A DNA stretch of 64,000 bases from an uncultured Bacteroidales bacterium (GTDB lineage Bacteria > Bacteroidota > Bacteroidia > Bacteroidales > Muribaculaceae). The DNA lies in NCBI GenBank assembly GCA_902779125.1, contig CACZAC010000002.1, forward strand, positions 1-64,000, given 5' to 3'. Shown piece by piece: positions 52,601-60,358 of the stretch (positions are counted from its first letter, which is position 1; every line of letters begins with the position of its first letter). A program made the translations under genes and the position numbers. A model generated the notes under the pieces. That model was not told where the DNA came from, did not search any database, and saw only the letters and a list, made by a program, of their open reading frames with translations.

Positions 52601-52835
52601 ACACCGACAACACTTTACCCGAACGGGCTTCCTCTTCGGTCACACCCCAGCGCAAATCCACCACTGATAGGGTAACGTTACGCTGGTTGGCCTCAATCTT
52701 AAGCGTGTCAAATGTCTTGATTAATGCCGTGCGCTCGGCATCCATGTCTGAAAAAGTTGATGACAGGAAAATGCGCATCTCACGATTATCAATGAGGCGC
52801 TGACTGTCAAATCGAGAAAACTGCTGTTCGTCCAT
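49698..52835 (-). CDS. DUF4062-NTPase-TPR protein (STAND/NLR-like)
   Basis: A 1045-residue protein with a three-part plan. Residues about 20-110 are a DUF4062 domain (MRIFLSSTFSDMDAERTALIK, VDLRWGVTEEEA, GLLGSRYGTSP). Residues about 240-620 hold a STAND-type P-loop NTPase: Walker A GPSGIGKSS (about 255-263), Walker B LFIVIDGINQIMD (about 340), then winged-helix-like segments. Residues about 650-1045 are at least eight TPR repeats of the kinesin-light-chain kind (AIKYYERALSTFQ, ALESYGKALTNYE, SLEHYMKSLNIFE, LNYYRKSFEVYS). DUF4062-NTPase-TPR matches animal NPHP3 and TEP1-like proteins, and tripartite STAND proteins act in bacterial antiphage immunity. Defence is inferred, not shown. A/T-rich like the adjacent polysaccharide genes. 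Confidence 0.85.
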   Translation of the reverse strand: MDEQQFSRFDSQRLIDNREMRIFLSSTFSDMDAERTALIKTFDTLKIEANQRNVTLSVVDLRWGVTEEEARSGKVLSVCFEEIEHSHPFFIGLLGSRYGTSPSLSELEKNPELEERYPWIRKDIEDGMSITEMEIQYGILRNSHDVDAAFFIKATPGTVPDDNEKLKCLKKKIQKQKHILKEVYTSIEDLCAKVEVAIRKILNKNFPECELSSLERERIVQKAYINTRHGYYQRVQADFDRLDAFLNNDGTHLVITGPSGIGKSSLIANWLKEKQKEDLNYNIIYHFVGNSFSGSDYRQILQHLCDEIYDIYNLERTEEDNSLEQEVQRVLLEAGHKGKPLFIVIDGINQIMDYDDSKMLSWLPQAPLTTKYLFSTLEGDATMASFRRLGYPEHSIKTPDRFLRKSFLVNYLHGVGKKLTQQQIDRILDDSKNENMLVLKTLLDELICFGSHKLLDNRIDYYLSATSVENFFDRLLQRIEEDYQEVPRILSLIALSYNGLKEDELQAISCLRPMDFRQLNSALYNHLILRDGLTTFAHQYINDAVCCRYGLDDSNQANPYRRQIINYILNNNSVIRERELFELAFQYYHIDNDEMLYKTILNLEAFKYFNSSEQNKAFLARYWHKLLKFSSEKYQLRDYLDLPSKIGSPDLYLKIGDFVKEYMADPKTAMLYYQKFQATARDFFFGEAKPSLAIYYIQIGACCDDLGNYIESLKYYFMALNILEQHPEMRLHLIRLYNNIGEVYRQQSNFKEAIKYYERALSTFQSNDAIDDLEIVSVATVYNNMGLVFFELGKYQQALESYGKALTNYEKSIKPDQLFIASVHNNLGQTYDRLFDHSMSLEHYMKSLNIFEKLFGENHPKSATLYSNIAFSYINQGLYSDALKYQEKDLYICERVLGNDHPSIIMTYLNMGYILLKKGEMTRAHEYFNRSLSLCLKHFGDNNPTTATCYNYLGDLYRELRDYAEALNYYRKSFEVYSTVYGAEHHSTATTIYNIGHIYAVMGDFIESCNYLSMAYNIFLKLFGPNHHYTLIVYKLLADVKSRLP

Positions 52836-52938
52836 GATTATCTGTAGTTTTATTGGTTTTTGTCATCTATAGGTCAACAGTGAAGAGAGGCCAGTGGAAG
52901 GGGCAATGGTCATCCAGTCATGCCTTATCGTGATTCTT

Positions 52939-53877
52939 TTACAATACTTTCTCGTCATTAAAGACTCTCACGATATAGTCGGGCCTGTTTTTGGTCTCGT
53001 TGTAGATGCGGCCGATGTACTCACCGATAATGCCCAACGAGAGCAGCTGGATGCCACCCAGGAACAGAATCAGAATCACCAGTGTGGGATAACCTTGTAC
53101 CGGGTCGCCATAAATCAAGGCTTTGAAGAACACATAAATCATGTACAGGAAAGCAAACATCGACACGACGAATCCAACGATAGTCGAGATGCGCAACGGA
53201 GCATTGGTAAACGAGGTGATACCGTCAATCGCGAGCGAGAACAGCCCACGGTAGTTCCAGGAGGACTCACCTGCCACGCGGTCACCCTGCACAAACTCGA
53301 TTTCCTTCTTCTTGAAGCCAATCCAGCAGTACATACCCTTGGTATAACGCTCACTCTCACGCATCTTCTTCAGGGCGTTGATGCAACTGCGGTCCAGCAG
53401 GCGGAAATCGCCCACATTCTGCAACACGTCGAATCGGGACGAACTCTGCAATATCTTGTAGAACTGCAACGACAGGCGCTTGCGCAGCCAGCTTTCCTTG
53501 CCACGTGTCTTGCGCTTGGCATAGACGTCGTCATATCCCTGCTCCCACAACTTAATCATATCGGGAATGAGCGTGGGCGGATGCTGCAAGTCGGCATCGA
53601 TGATGACCATACAGTCACCAGTCACATAGTCAAAGCCAGCCAGCATGGCGGTTTCCTTACCGAAGTTGCGTGACAGGTCCACATAGTTGACCCGCTTGTC
53701 CTGCTGACGAAGTTTGATGAGTTCCTGTAGGGTGTTGTCACGGCTACCGTCGTTGACAAACATAAGTTCCCACTCATAGTTCTGGTTGGCATCCATCAGT
53801 TTTACCAACTCGGGATACAGCAATGGCAGGGACTTTTCTTCATTGTAACAAGGAATGAGAATCGAGACTTTCTTCAT
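52939..53877 (-). CDS. Family 2 glycosyltransferase (GtrB/undecaprenyl-phosphate type)
   Basis: A 312-residue GT2 enzyme with two C-terminal membrane spans (RISTIVGFVVSMFAFLYMIYVFF and TLVILILFLGGIQLLSLGIIGEYIGRIY). MKKVSILIPCYNEEKSLP, FVNDGSRDNT, VIIDADLQHPP (DxD) and FRLLDR are the family hallmarks of bactoprenol-phosphate glucosyltransferase-like proteins. It makes a lipid-linked monosaccharide used outside the membrane to decorate a glycan. Higher G/C than the STAND gene beside it. 39 bp from the M16 peptidase stop and probably co-transcribed with it. Confidence 0.9.
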   Translation of the reverse strand: MKKVSILIPCYNEEKSLPLLYPELVKLMDANQNYEWELMFVNDGSRDNTLQELIKLRQQDKRVNYVDLSRNFGKETAMLAGFDYVTGDCMVIIDADLQHPPTLIPDMIKLWEQGYDDVYAKRKTRGKESWLRKRLSLQFYKILQSSSRFDVLQNVGDFRLLDRSCINALKKMRESERYTKGMYCWIGFKKKEIEFVQGDRVAGESSWNYRGLFSLAIDGITSFTNAPLRISTIVGFVVSMFAFLYMIYVFFKALIYGDPVQGYPTLVILILFLGGIQLLSLGIIGEYIGRIYNETKNRPDYIVRVFNDEKVL

Positions 53878-53915
53878 TGTTCGTGATTTTTATATTGATG
53901 ATTGTGATTATTGTT

Positions 53916-55133
53916 TCATTGGAAAGTAAGTGAGGAGAGGCGGTTGGCGTTCAGATAGGCAGCAGCCTGAGCTATCTCATCGGCAGTCACCGCCTGAATG
54001 CGGGCAATGGTATCGTCAACCGTTGCCATCGCGCCGTGATACAGCAGTCCGCGTCCTGCACGCATCGCCATGAACTCGGTACTGTCTGCAGCAACCTTCA
54101 GTTGCCCGCAGTACTGCTTCTTGTAGGCATCAAGACGGCGGGCTGACATCTGCTGCTCGCCCAATCGTGTGGTGATGCGCTCAATCACGCGCAGACTGGA
54201 ACGCACATCATCGGGGTCACAGCCCAAATATATTTCAATCCATCCGCAGTCACTGAGCAATGTGAGCGTTGACTCAACCGTATAGACGTAGCCACGGCGT
54301 TCACGCAATTCCACATTGAGCAGAGAATTCATGCCTGGTCCGCCCAGGATATTGTTCAGCAACATCAAGGCAAAACGCAAAGGGTGATTCATGTCAGGCA
54401 AGCGGGCTCCGACGATGGTATGAGCCTGGTGAGTGCCTATCTGCATGATCTTTCTGAACGGGACGGACTCCAACGGTGTGATGCGATGACGCGGTGCCAT
54501 CACATGATTCATAGGGCCAAAACAGCGCTCGGCTATGCGGAACACCCGCTCGGGTTTCTCGGGTCCTACCGAGAAAAACGCCATGTTAGTAGGCACATAT
54601 AACGTTTTTAGGTAATGCATACAATCCTCCTGGGTGAGCTGTTCCAAATCTTCTTTCCTGCCGAGGATGTTGTGTCCCAGTTCGCTGCCTTCAAACAGCA
54701 GGTCCTCAAAGTCGTCATACACGGCGTCGGCAGGTGTATCACGGTAACTTGCCGCTTCCTCAAGCACGACATCGCGTTCACGGTCCAGTTCATCCTTCGG
54801 AAACACCGACCACTGCACCAAATCGGCAAGCAAGTCGATCGCGCGGTCCAAGTGCTCATGGGGGAACACCGAGTAGAGCATAGTGCCCTCCTTGGTGGTA
54901 TAGGCATTCAACTCACCGCCCACGCGTTCCATGCGGTTGAGAATGTGCCACGCGCGGCGGTGTTTCGTTCCCTTGAAAATGGTGTGTTCAACAAAGTGGG
55001 CCAGGCCATACTGGCCGCAAGTCTCGTCACGACTGCCGGCATTGATAGCCAGTCCGCACCAAGCGACCCGGTTAGTCGTCATCAGATGCACCAACCGCAA
55101 ACCATTGGGAAGTGTATGGTAGAAGATATTCAT
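53916..55133 (-). CDS. M16-family zinc peptidase (processing peptidase-like)
   Basis: A 405-residue member of peptidase family M16. The inverted zinc motif HFVEH is at residues 46-50 (GLAHFVEHTIFKGT), with the downstream Glu in LEEAASYRDTPAD; the second half has the RRGYVYTVESTLTLLSD stretch that forms the substrate wall. A single-chain two-domain form as in bacterial PqqL/YmxG-like proteins; no signal peptide, so cytoplasmic. Probable role in peptide turnover. It starts 60 bp after the LexA-like repressor stop, likely in one transcript. Confidence 0.92.
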   Translation of the reverse strand: MNIFYHTLPNGLRLVHLMTTNRVAWCGLAINAGSRDETCGQYGLAHFVEHTIFKGTKHRRAWHILNRMERVGGELNAYTTKEGTMLYSVFPHEHLDRAIDLLADLVQWSVFPKDELDRERDVVLEEAASYRDTPADAVYDDFEDLLFEGSELGHNILGRKEDLEQLTQEDCMHYLKTLYVPTNMAFFSVGPEKPERVFRIAERCFGPMNHVMAPRHRITPLESVPFRKIMQIGTHQAHTIVGARLPDMNHPLRFALMLLNNILGGPGMNSLLNVELRERRGYVYTVESTLTLLSDCGWIEIYLGCDPDDVRSSLRVIERITTRLGEQQMSARRLDAYKKQYCGQLKVAADSTEFMAMRAGRGLLYHGAMATVDDTIARIQAVTADEIAQAAAYLNANRLSSLTFQ

Positions 55134-55193
55134 TCTGTTTTCAGTGATAAAGCCGCGGCAGTGCGTGGCAGACTGCTGTCAGTTACTTGGAAT

Positions 55194-55898
55194 CTACAGC
55201 CTTGAGTTAAGATGAAGCACATGCTGCACGAGCAACATCTCATGGATATCATTGCGCCGCACGTCCATATCGTCATAGTTAGGATTCTCGCTGCGCAATA
55301 CCACCATATTGGGGTCGGTGTGACGGCGCACATATTTAACAAGCCTGTAGTCATCAAGCTGCACGATATAGATTTGACCCCAATATATCTGGTTGGGGTT
55401 GCTCAACTCGCGCACTGCGACAAAATCGCCGTCCTGGATAACAGGAGCCATCGAGTCACCGCTGACACGCACAATTCGGCAGTTGGGACTGACGTTGGGC
55501 AAATCAACCCATCCCACGATGTTTTCACTGGAAAACAAATCGTTGCGACCCGAAGAAGTACCAGCTGTGACATCCACATCATATACTGGTGTACCCACTG
55601 GAGTAGTGTTATTTCCAGAACCCATCAGCGCCAGACGACCCTCGCTAGCATCAAAGTTCACAGGCGTTTTGCCAAAGGGCAAATCCGTCCCCTCAAGCAA
55701 CCACTCTTTGGAAATGCCCAAATTGACCACCAGACGGTTCAAGAAAGAGTCGCTTAACGGCATATGACCATTCAAATACTTCGACAGATTAGACGTGTCC
55801 ACACCGATGCGCTGAGCAAACTGCACCTGTTTCACTCCCATCTCACGCATCAAATACTTGATTCTTGAGATAATTTCTGTGTTTTTCTGTGAATCCAT
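55194..55898 (-). CDS. LexA/phage-repressor-like regulator (XRE helix-turn-helix plus S24 peptidase)
   Basis: A 234-residue repressor. Residues 9-70 form an XRE-type helix-turn-helix (VKQVQFAQRIGVDTSNLSKYLNG). Residues about 105-225 are an S24 domain with possible cleavage site Ala112-Gly113 (DVTAGTSSG), Ser149 (VSGDSMAP) and Lys188 (RLVKYV) in the standard catalytic positions. It is built like cI-type or stress repressors that self-cleave on RecA activation. It probably controls itself and the M16 gene downstream; no prophage surrounds it. Confidence 0.88.
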   Translation of the reverse strand: MDSQKNTEIISRIKYLMREMGVKQVQFAQRIGVDTSNLSKYLNGHMPLSDSFLNRLVVNLGISKEWLLEGTDLPFGKTPVNFDASEGRLALMGSGNNTTPVGTPVYDVDVTAGTSSGRNDLFSSENIVGWVDLPNVSPNCRIVRVSGDSMAPVIQDGDFVAVRELSNPNQIYWGQIYIVQLDDYRLVKYVRRHTDPNMVVLRSENPNYDDMDVRRNDIHEMLLVQHVLHLNSRL

Positions 55899-55936
55899 TA
55901 TTTCTATTTAGTTATAGCTTTTTGTTAATTTCTCGG

Positions 55937-55968
55937 CAAAATTACCACAAAAAATTGTATTTCGCAAC
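55937..55968 (-). promoter_or_regulatory. Promoter for the LexA-like repressor
   Basis: GTTG (minus strand, 55965-55968), 20-bp spacer, TAATTTTG (55937-55944), 38 bp before the start at 55898. Confidence 0.65.
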
Positions 55969-56047
55969 GATTTTACCATTTTTCTATAAGATTTCACCAC
56001 AAAACAATGACATAAAACTGTGGCATTACACACCTTTAATTATCTGC

Positions 56048-56080
56048 TTTGGCACATATTGCAGTTTTTTTATACCTTTG
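56048..56080 (+). promoter_or_regulatory. Promoter for the lipoprotein CotH gene
   Basis: TTTG (56048-56051), 21-bp spacer, TACCTTTG (56073-56080), 37 bp before ATG 56118. A strong match. Confidence 0.8.
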
Positions 56081-56117
56081 CAAAGAATAATCAAAACAAT
56101 GGGCTGAAAATTAAGTG

Positions 56118-57530
56118 ATGAGACAACTGACATTAGTGATATTGATGATAGCGATGATGCTGGGACTAGGGTCCTGCATCAAAAGGGCGAGAAATTTCCC
56201 GCCCAAGAATCCTAATGTACATCTCGATTCGACCAATCTGCCCATCGTGTGGATTGACGTGGATGGCGATTCCATCAAGCGCGACAAGCGTATCGGTGCC
56301 CGCATGAAAATCATCTACAACGGTGAGGGCAGGCTCAACTACGCTGATACCATTGCCCACCCGGGACAACACATCGACTACCAGGGGCATATCGCCCTGA
56401 GACACCGCGGCAATTCCACCTATAATGACAGTCCCAAGAAGCCATATTCATTCCGCACATTGGCCGATCCCATGTGGCGCGGCATTGCCAAGAAAAAGAG
56501 AGTGTCGCTGTTGGGCATGCCCAAGGACAATAACTGGGCACTGCTGGCCCCCTATGCCGACAAGAGCATGATACGCGACCTGCTGGCGTTCGAAATTTCC
56601 AGACCCTGGATGGAATATGTGCCCGAAGGACATTACTGCGAACTCATACTTGACGGGACATATTACGGCGTGTATATCCTGAGCGAGGTCGTTTCGAGAG
56701 GCCGCTATCGCCTCAACCTTGAAGAGCCAACCGCCAATTCCGGTGACGACCTCACGGGAGGATACCTCGTTGAAGTGGACTGTGACGACGAGATTACCCA
56801 CATATCAAAATTCCATCCAGTCAATGCAAACGGTGTCCCGTACAAGGACAAGCACGTCCTGTTCCAGTTCAAGTCTCCTGACTATGAGGAAATGACGCGA
56901 ACTCAGCGCCACTACATCATCAACCGCATCGACATGATGGAGAAAGCGTTTGCCACAGGTAATTACGAACAGTTCATTGACATGATGTCTTTCATCGACT
57001 ACCAGATTGCGATGGAGTTGAGCCACAATGTTGACGGCTACCGCCTGAGCGGCAAATTCTACAAACGGCGTGACAGCGAAGACCCACGCTTCAAGATGGC
57101 AATCTGGGACTTCAATATCGCTTATGGCAACGCCGACCATCATGAAGGATGGAGAACCGACACGTGGATTTACCAGCACAATGACTTGCTGTATCGCGAA
57201 CAGGATAATTATTTGGTGCCCTTCTGGTGGTATATACTGAACACCAATCCCAACTACACCGCACTACTCAAGCAGCGATGGGCACAATACCGCAATAGCA
57301 CTCTAACCGTGGACCAGCTCAATTCAACTATAGATTCGCTAGCTCAGGCGCTCGTTTCTCACGGTGCAATATCACGCAACAGCGAGGCATGGCCCTGCTG
57401 GGGTAAACGCGTGTGGCCCAACCACTATATCGCCACCGACTATAATGACGAAATCAACCACCTCAAGCAATGGCTCGTCGAGCGCATCGCTTGGATGGAC
57501 AAGCAACTGGAATATCAACCTGAGAACTAA
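56118..57530 (+). CDS. CotH-family kinase, lipoprotein
   Basis: A 470-residue CotH kinase-like protein and close paralogue of the gene at 23716 but without a dockerin tail. Start ATG 56118 (a GTG at 56115 is also in frame) gives a lipoprotein signal MRQLTLVILMIAMMLGLGSC with lipobox Cys20. Core motifs: KKPYSFRTLADP with the conserved Lys, LGMPKDNNWALLAPYADKSMIRDLLAFEISRPW, GVYILSEVVSRGRYRLNL, and WDFNIAYGNADHH with the metal Asp. It should sit on the outer or inner membrane and phosphorylate exported proteins, by family analogy. The thioesterase gene starts 7 bp after its stop. Confidence 0.9.
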   Translation: MRQLTLVILMIAMMLGLGSCIKRARNFPPKNPNVHLDSTNLPIVWIDVDGDSIKRDKRIGARMKIIYNGEGRLNYADTIAHPGQHIDYQGHIALRHRGNSTYNDSPKKPYSFRTLADPMWRGIAKKKRVSLLGMPKDNNWALLAPYADKSMIRDLLAFEISRPWMEYVPEGHYCELILDGTYYGVYILSEVVSRGRYRLNLEEPTANSGDDLTGGYLVEVDCDDEITHISKFHPVNANGVPYKDKHVLFQFKSPDYEEMTRTQRHYIINRIDMMEKAFATGNYEQFIDMMSFIDYQIAMELSHNVDGYRLSGKFYKRRDSEDPRFKMAIWDFNIAYGNADHHEGWRTDTWIYQHNDLLYREQDNYLVPFWWYILNTNPNYTALLKQRWAQYRNSTLTVDQLNSTIDSLAQALVSHGAISRNSEAWPCWGKRVWPNHYIATDYNDEINHLKQWLVERIAWMDKQLEYQPEN

Positions 57531-57537
57531 AATAATC

Positions 57538-57909
57538 ATGTTACAAGAAGGATTACGGCACACCAGTGAGTTAATGGTCACCCAGGACGTCACCGCCATT
57601 GCGATGGGCTCGGGTGACATGGCAGTGCTCGCCACGCCGACAATGATGGCGCTCATGGAGAACGCCGCCATGCTCGCCGTTGCCGACCATCTGCCCGATG
57701 GCTGCACCACAGTAGGCGGTCACATCGCTTCGTCCCACCTCAAGCCCAGCAAGATAGGCGAAACCATTACAGCAACCGCCATTGTCACCCGTGTGGACGG
57801 CAAGAAAATCGAGTTCAAAATCGATGCCCATTGCGGAGATGTGCTGTTGGGTGAAGGCACTCATCTGCGCTTCGTTGTTGACCGCGAGAAATTTATGTCA
57901 CGATTATAA
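57538..57909 (+). CDS. Hotdog-fold thioesterase, FlK-like
   Basis: A 123-residue hotdog protein. Thr33, Glu41 and His67 (LATPTMMALMENAA; GGHIASSHLKP) keep exactly the Thr-8-Glu-26-His spacing of the fluoroacetyl-CoA thioesterase FlK, so the active site is conserved. Many bacteria without fluoroacetate have such proteins; they hydrolyse short acyl-CoA or act in metabolite repair. Length normal. It starts 7 bp after the CotH gene and 10 bp before the thioredoxin-like gene, so it is probably read with both. Confidence 0.88.
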   Translation: MLQEGLRHTSELMVTQDVTAIAMGSGDMAVLATPTMMALMENAAMLAVADHLPDGCTTVGGHIASSHLKPSKIGETITATAIVTRVDGKKIEFKIDAHCGDVLLGEGTHLRFVVDREKFMSRL

Positions 57910-57918
57910 AAAACCAAG

Positions 57919-58425
57919 ATGATTATGAAAAAGATATTGACAATTGTAGTACTTGTTGCCGCATTGTTTTCCATGGCAGCAAATGGCCAGGAACAGACGG
58001 CACCCAAGAAAGTGTATAACGAGCAGATTAATCCGCTGGAGCAGATTGACCAAGCAATCCTGCAGGCTCAGAAGGAAGGCAAGTTCGTCATTTGCCAGGT
58101 GGGTGGCAACTGGTGCCCCTGGTGCCTGCGTTTTGCCGAATTCATCACAGCCGACAGCACCATCAACAGCGTCATTGAACAGAACTTCGTCTATATCCAC
58201 GCCAATTACCATCCCCGCAAGGCGGGCGAAGTGGGCAAGGCCCTGATGAAGCGTCTGAACAATGCTGGACGCTTCGGCTTCCCCGTTCTGGTCGTGCTCG
58301 ATGAGAAAGGTCAGATTATCCATATCCAAGACTCGGGTCTGCTTGAGGAGGACAAGAGCTACAACCAGAAGAAGGTGCTCAGTTTCTTCCAGAATTGGAC
58401 ACCCAAAGCCGTGAGGGGAGAATAA
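57919..58425 (+). CDS. Exported thioredoxin-like protein
   Basis: A 168-residue thioredoxin-fold protein with signal peptide (MIMKKILTIVVLVAALFSMAANG, alternative start ATG 57925) and redox motif C66-P-W-C69 in GGNWCPWCLRF. The surrounding fold (FVICQVGG, QNFVYIHANY, GFPVLVVLDEKGQIIHIQDSG with the cis-Pro region GFPV) fits the thioredoxin_7/DUF255-like group. It probably reduces or isomerises disulfides of exported proteins, in keeping with the envelope enzymes here. Confidence 0.87.
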   Translation: MIMKKILTIVVLVAALFSMAANGQEQTAPKKVYNEQINPLEQIDQAILQAQKEGKFVICQVGGNWCPWCLRFAEFITADSTINSVIEQNFVYIHANYHPRKAGEVGKALMKRLNNAGRFGFPVLVVLDEKGQIIHIQDSGLLEEDKSYNQKKVLSFFQNWTPKAVRGE

Positions 58426-58446
58426 ACCGTTCATCTCAGACCGGCC

Positions 58447-58773
58447 ATGGCAAGCAACCAAGACCTCGTGCAATACATAGCCGACCAATGCGCCGGGGCT
58501 GGAGTGATTACCGTCAAAAAGATGTTCGGGGACTACGGCGTCTATTGTGACGGCAAAATCGTCGGGCTCATCTGCGACGACTGTTTCTACCTCAAGCCCA
58601 CCGATGCAGTAAGGGCGCTGCTACGCACTGTGGAACTGCGGCCTCCCTACGATGGTGCCATGGATTATTTCCTGATAGCTGACGTGGACGACCGCGACTA
58701 CCTCGCCACGCTCGTCAGAGAAACTTGCAATGCCCTGCCAGAACCCAAACCCAAGAAAAAGAAGAAATCATGA
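58447..58773 (+). CDS. TfoX N-terminal-domain protein
   Basis: A 108-residue protein matching the TfoX/Sxy N-terminal domain (VQYIADQCAGAGVITVKKMFGDYGVYCDGKIVGLICDDCFYLKP). It has no C-terminal TfoX domain, so it is the short stand-alone form common in Bacteroidetes, not a competence regulator proper. Basic tail PKPKKKKKS. Its stop overlaps the ATG of the carbonic anhydrase gene by ATGA. Confidence 0.88.
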   Translation: MASNQDLVQYIADQCAGAGVITVKKMFGDYGVYCDGKIVGLICDDCFYLKPTDAVRALLRTVELRPPYDGAMDYFLIADVDDRDYLATLVRETCNALPEPKPKKKKKS

Positions 58774-59312
58774 TTAACAACATTATTGAATACAACAAGC
58801 AATTCGTTGCCAACAAGGGTTACGAACAGTATGTGACCGACAAGTATCCCGACAAGAAGCTGGCTGTCTTGTCCTGTATGGACACACGATTGACCGAGCT
58901 GTTGCCCGCCGCTTTAGGACTGAAAAACGGCGATGCCAAGGTCATCAAGAATGCCGGCGGACTGGTCATCTCTCCGTTCGATTCGGCAATGAGGAGCCTT
59001 GTGGTCGCAGTCTATGAACTGGGCGTGGAGGAAATCATGGTGGTGGCACACTCCAACTGCGGTGCCTGCCACATGAGTTATAGCCACTTCCACGAGGAGA
59101 TGCTCAAGCGTGGCGTGACCGACGAGACGCTCGACACCATCCGCCGCTGTGGCGTGGACCTCGACCACTGGCTTGAGGGCTTCAAGGACACGCCCGAGTC
59201 AGTACGCAAGACCGTTGCCACCATCAAGACCCACCCGCTGATGCCTCACGACATCATCGTGCGCGGTTTCATCATCGACTCAGCAACCGGCGCCCTCGAG
59301 GAAATCATGTAA
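58770..59312 (+). CDS. Beta-class carbonic anhydrase
   Basis: A 180-residue beta-carbonic anhydrase. Zinc ligands Cys36 (SCMDTRL), His94 and Cys97 (HSNCGAC), with the Asp38-Arg40 dyad, are intact. It interconverts carbon dioxide and bicarbonate, needed for anaplerotic carboxylation and growth in the gut. ATG 58770 is within the TfoX stop; its own stop abuts the next gene. The short length matches the plant-like small clade. Confidence 0.92.
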   Translation: MINNIIEYNKQFVANKGYEQYVTDKYPDKKLAVLSCMDTRLTELLPAALGLKNGDAKVIKNAGGLVISPFDSAMRSLVVAVYELGVEEIMVVAHSNCGACHMSYSHFHEEMLKRGVTDETLDTIRRCGVDLDHWLEGFKDTPESVRKTVATIKTHPLMPHDIIVRGFIIDSATGALEEIM

Positions 59313-59329
59313 TGCTCCATCAATGGTTT

Positions 59330-60306
59330 ATGGAAGAGAACAAAATCATCATATACCAAAGTGAAGATGGTAAGACCCAGATAGATGTCCGTTTGGAGAA
59401 CGACACGGTTTGGCTGACACAAGCCCAAATGGCTGAACTGTTTCAAACAGACAGAACTTCTATTGTACGTCATATTCAAAACATCTATAAAATCGGCGAG
59501 TTAGATAGGGAATCAACCTGTGCAAAAATTGCACAAGTTCAAACCGAAGGTCACAGATATGTACGGAGAACTATTCCGTATTTCAATCTAGATATGATTA
59601 TCTCGGTCGGATATCGAATAAATTCAAAACGAGGCGTAAAGTTTCGCCAATGGGCAAATAAGATCCTTAAGGATTACCTTATCAAGGGCTATGCCGTGAA
59701 TGACAATATCCGTCGTGAGCAAATAGGAGAATTACGGCAACTTGTTGGTATTCTGGGACGTACCATCCAGAGCCAGCCCTTGATGCCATCAGAAGAAAGC
59801 CAGGCCTTGTTCGACGTAGTGACCGATTATGCCTATGCGCTGGACACGCTCGACAACTATGATTACGAGCGATTGACCATTGAAAAGGCCACCCAAGAGG
59901 AGCGCTTTCACGCCACCTACAATAATGCCATCCGCGCCATCGAGGGGCTGGTGGCAGTAGCCTGTTCGGCAACGAGAAGGATGATTCCTTCAAGAGCAGT
60001 ATTGGACAAATTTACCAGACCTTTGGAGGCAAGGAACTCTATCCTAGCGTGGAGGAAAAAGCCGCTATGCTACTTTATCTCGTCACAAAGAACCACTCCT
60101 TCAGCGACGGCAACAAGCGCATTGCTGCCACACTTTTCCTCTGGTTCCTCAACAACAACGGCATCCTCTATCGTGAGGACGGCACCAAGCGGTTGGCCGA
60201 CAACACGCTCGTTGCCCTCACGCTGATGATTGCCGAAAGCAAAACCGAGGAAAAAGACGTGATGGTGAAAGTAGTGGTGAATCTGATTAATCAGACTAAT
60301 CAATAG
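59330..60306 (+). pseudogene. RhuM-Fic/Doc fusion protein gene with a frameshift
   Basis: The 5-prime part (59330-about 59945) encodes a RhuM-type DNA-binding protein (IDVRLENDTVWLTQAQMAELFQTDRTSIVRHI; FRQWANKILKDYLIKGYAVNDN). The expected Fic/Doc domain continues only in another frame (LFGNEKDDSFKSSI..YQTFGG, then the active-site motif HSFSDGNKR). Adding one G to the run at 59944-59947 restores a single frame of about 325 residues, so the gene is either broken, a sequencing artefact, or phase-variable. Fic/Doc proteins transfer AMP or phosphate to targets; RhuM-Fic fusions are common in Bacteroidetes. It starts just after the carbonic anhydrase gene. Confidence 0.85.
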
Positions 60307-60358
60307 ATGTGTTATTCCATCATTTTATATCATTGGAACTTTTTAACCCGATTGAATT

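Noticed and set aside
55194-55898. LexA-like repressor as a prophage marker
   Set aside because: No phage structural, replication or integrase genes nearby; neighbours are an M16 peptidase and CotH gene.
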